Below are positions 6,091 to 6,105 of a stretch of 6,105 nucleotides of DNA, in pieces. The notes under the pieces are model-generated. The model worked only from the letters and a program-made list of their open reading frames with translations, had not been told where the DNA came from and made no database searches. The stretch's first letter is position 1, and every line of letters starts with the position of its first letter. Made by a program: the position numbers and the translations under genes. The DNA comes from Halanaerobium sp. (GTDB lineage: Bacteria; Bacillota; Halanaerobiia; Halanaerobiales; Halanaerobiaceae). Location: contig QBLP01000114.1 in the NCBI GenBank assembly GCA_003070825.1, positions 1 to 6,105 of the forward strand. Direction: 5' to 3'.

Positions 6091-6105
6091 CTGTCTCTTA
6101 TACAC
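6091..6105. other. Tn5/Nextera mosaic-end adapter sequence (probable artefact)
   Basis: CTGTCTCTTATACAC equals the first 15 bases of the 19-base Tn5 mosaic end as it appears when an Illumina Nextera read runs into the adapter (the full form continues ATCT). It stops exactly at the window edge. It is most simply explained as untrimmed adapter at a contig end, not as genomic sequence or a natural Tn5 insertion, because nothing else of Tn5 is present. Confidence 0.85.

Noticed and set aside
6091..6105. Natural Tn5 or other IS insertion
   Set aside because: Only 15 bases of mosaic end are present, cut at the window edge, with no transposase or target duplication visible; library adapter is the simpler explanation.

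Overview
The window is 6.1 kb of AT-rich bacterial DNA and is dominated by a complete six-gene rnf operon on the + strand, in the order rnfC-rnfD-rnfG-rnfE-rnfA-rnfB. This encodes the membrane-bound ferredoxin:NAD+ oxidoreductase, a respiratory ion pump. The AT-rich codon use, strong purine-rich ribosome binding sites, gene order and long polyferredoxin-type RnfB point to an anaerobic fermentative Firmicute-like bacterium. My best guess is a Halanaerobiales- or Clostridia-type organism, but that is an inference from style, not from a phylogenetic marker.

Layout. Positions 1-295 are the 3' end of a folate-synthesis ligase gene (folC-like). It overlaps by 8 bases a small gene (288-857) for a single-pass membrane protein with an acidic linker and a C-terminal SPOR (peptidoglycan-binding) domain. 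A 141-base AT-rich intergenic region (858-998) carries a convincing sigma-A-type promoter (TTGTTC, 17 bases, TATAAT) and a 9-bp inverted repeat, and leads to the GTG start of rnfC. The six rnf genes follow with gaps of 0-20 bases or 1-base overlaps. A strong intrinsic terminator closes the operon just after rnfB. The last 15 bases (6091-6105) match the Tn5/Nextera mosaic-end sequence, so the right edge is probably a contig end with untrimmed library adapter rather than genome.

How the genes work together. RnfB (membrane anchor plus many [4Fe-4S] clusters) accepts electrons from reduced ferredoxin. RnfA and RnfE form the membrane core with one Cys pair each, known in the family to hold an intramembrane [2Fe-2S] cluster. 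RnfG and RnfD each carry a covalent-FMN threonine motif. RnfC (FMN, NAD(H), two [4Fe-4S]) reduces NAD+. The downhill electron flow drives Na+ or H+ out of the cell; the sequence alone does not tell which ion. The flavin transferase ApbE needed for RnfG and RnfD is not encoded in the window.

The system is well known. I found no undescribed machinery. The points worth a second look are the adapter tail, the duplicated ferredoxin module at the RnfB C-terminus, a near-match to a Rex operator in the promoter, and a variant flavinylation motif in RnfG.
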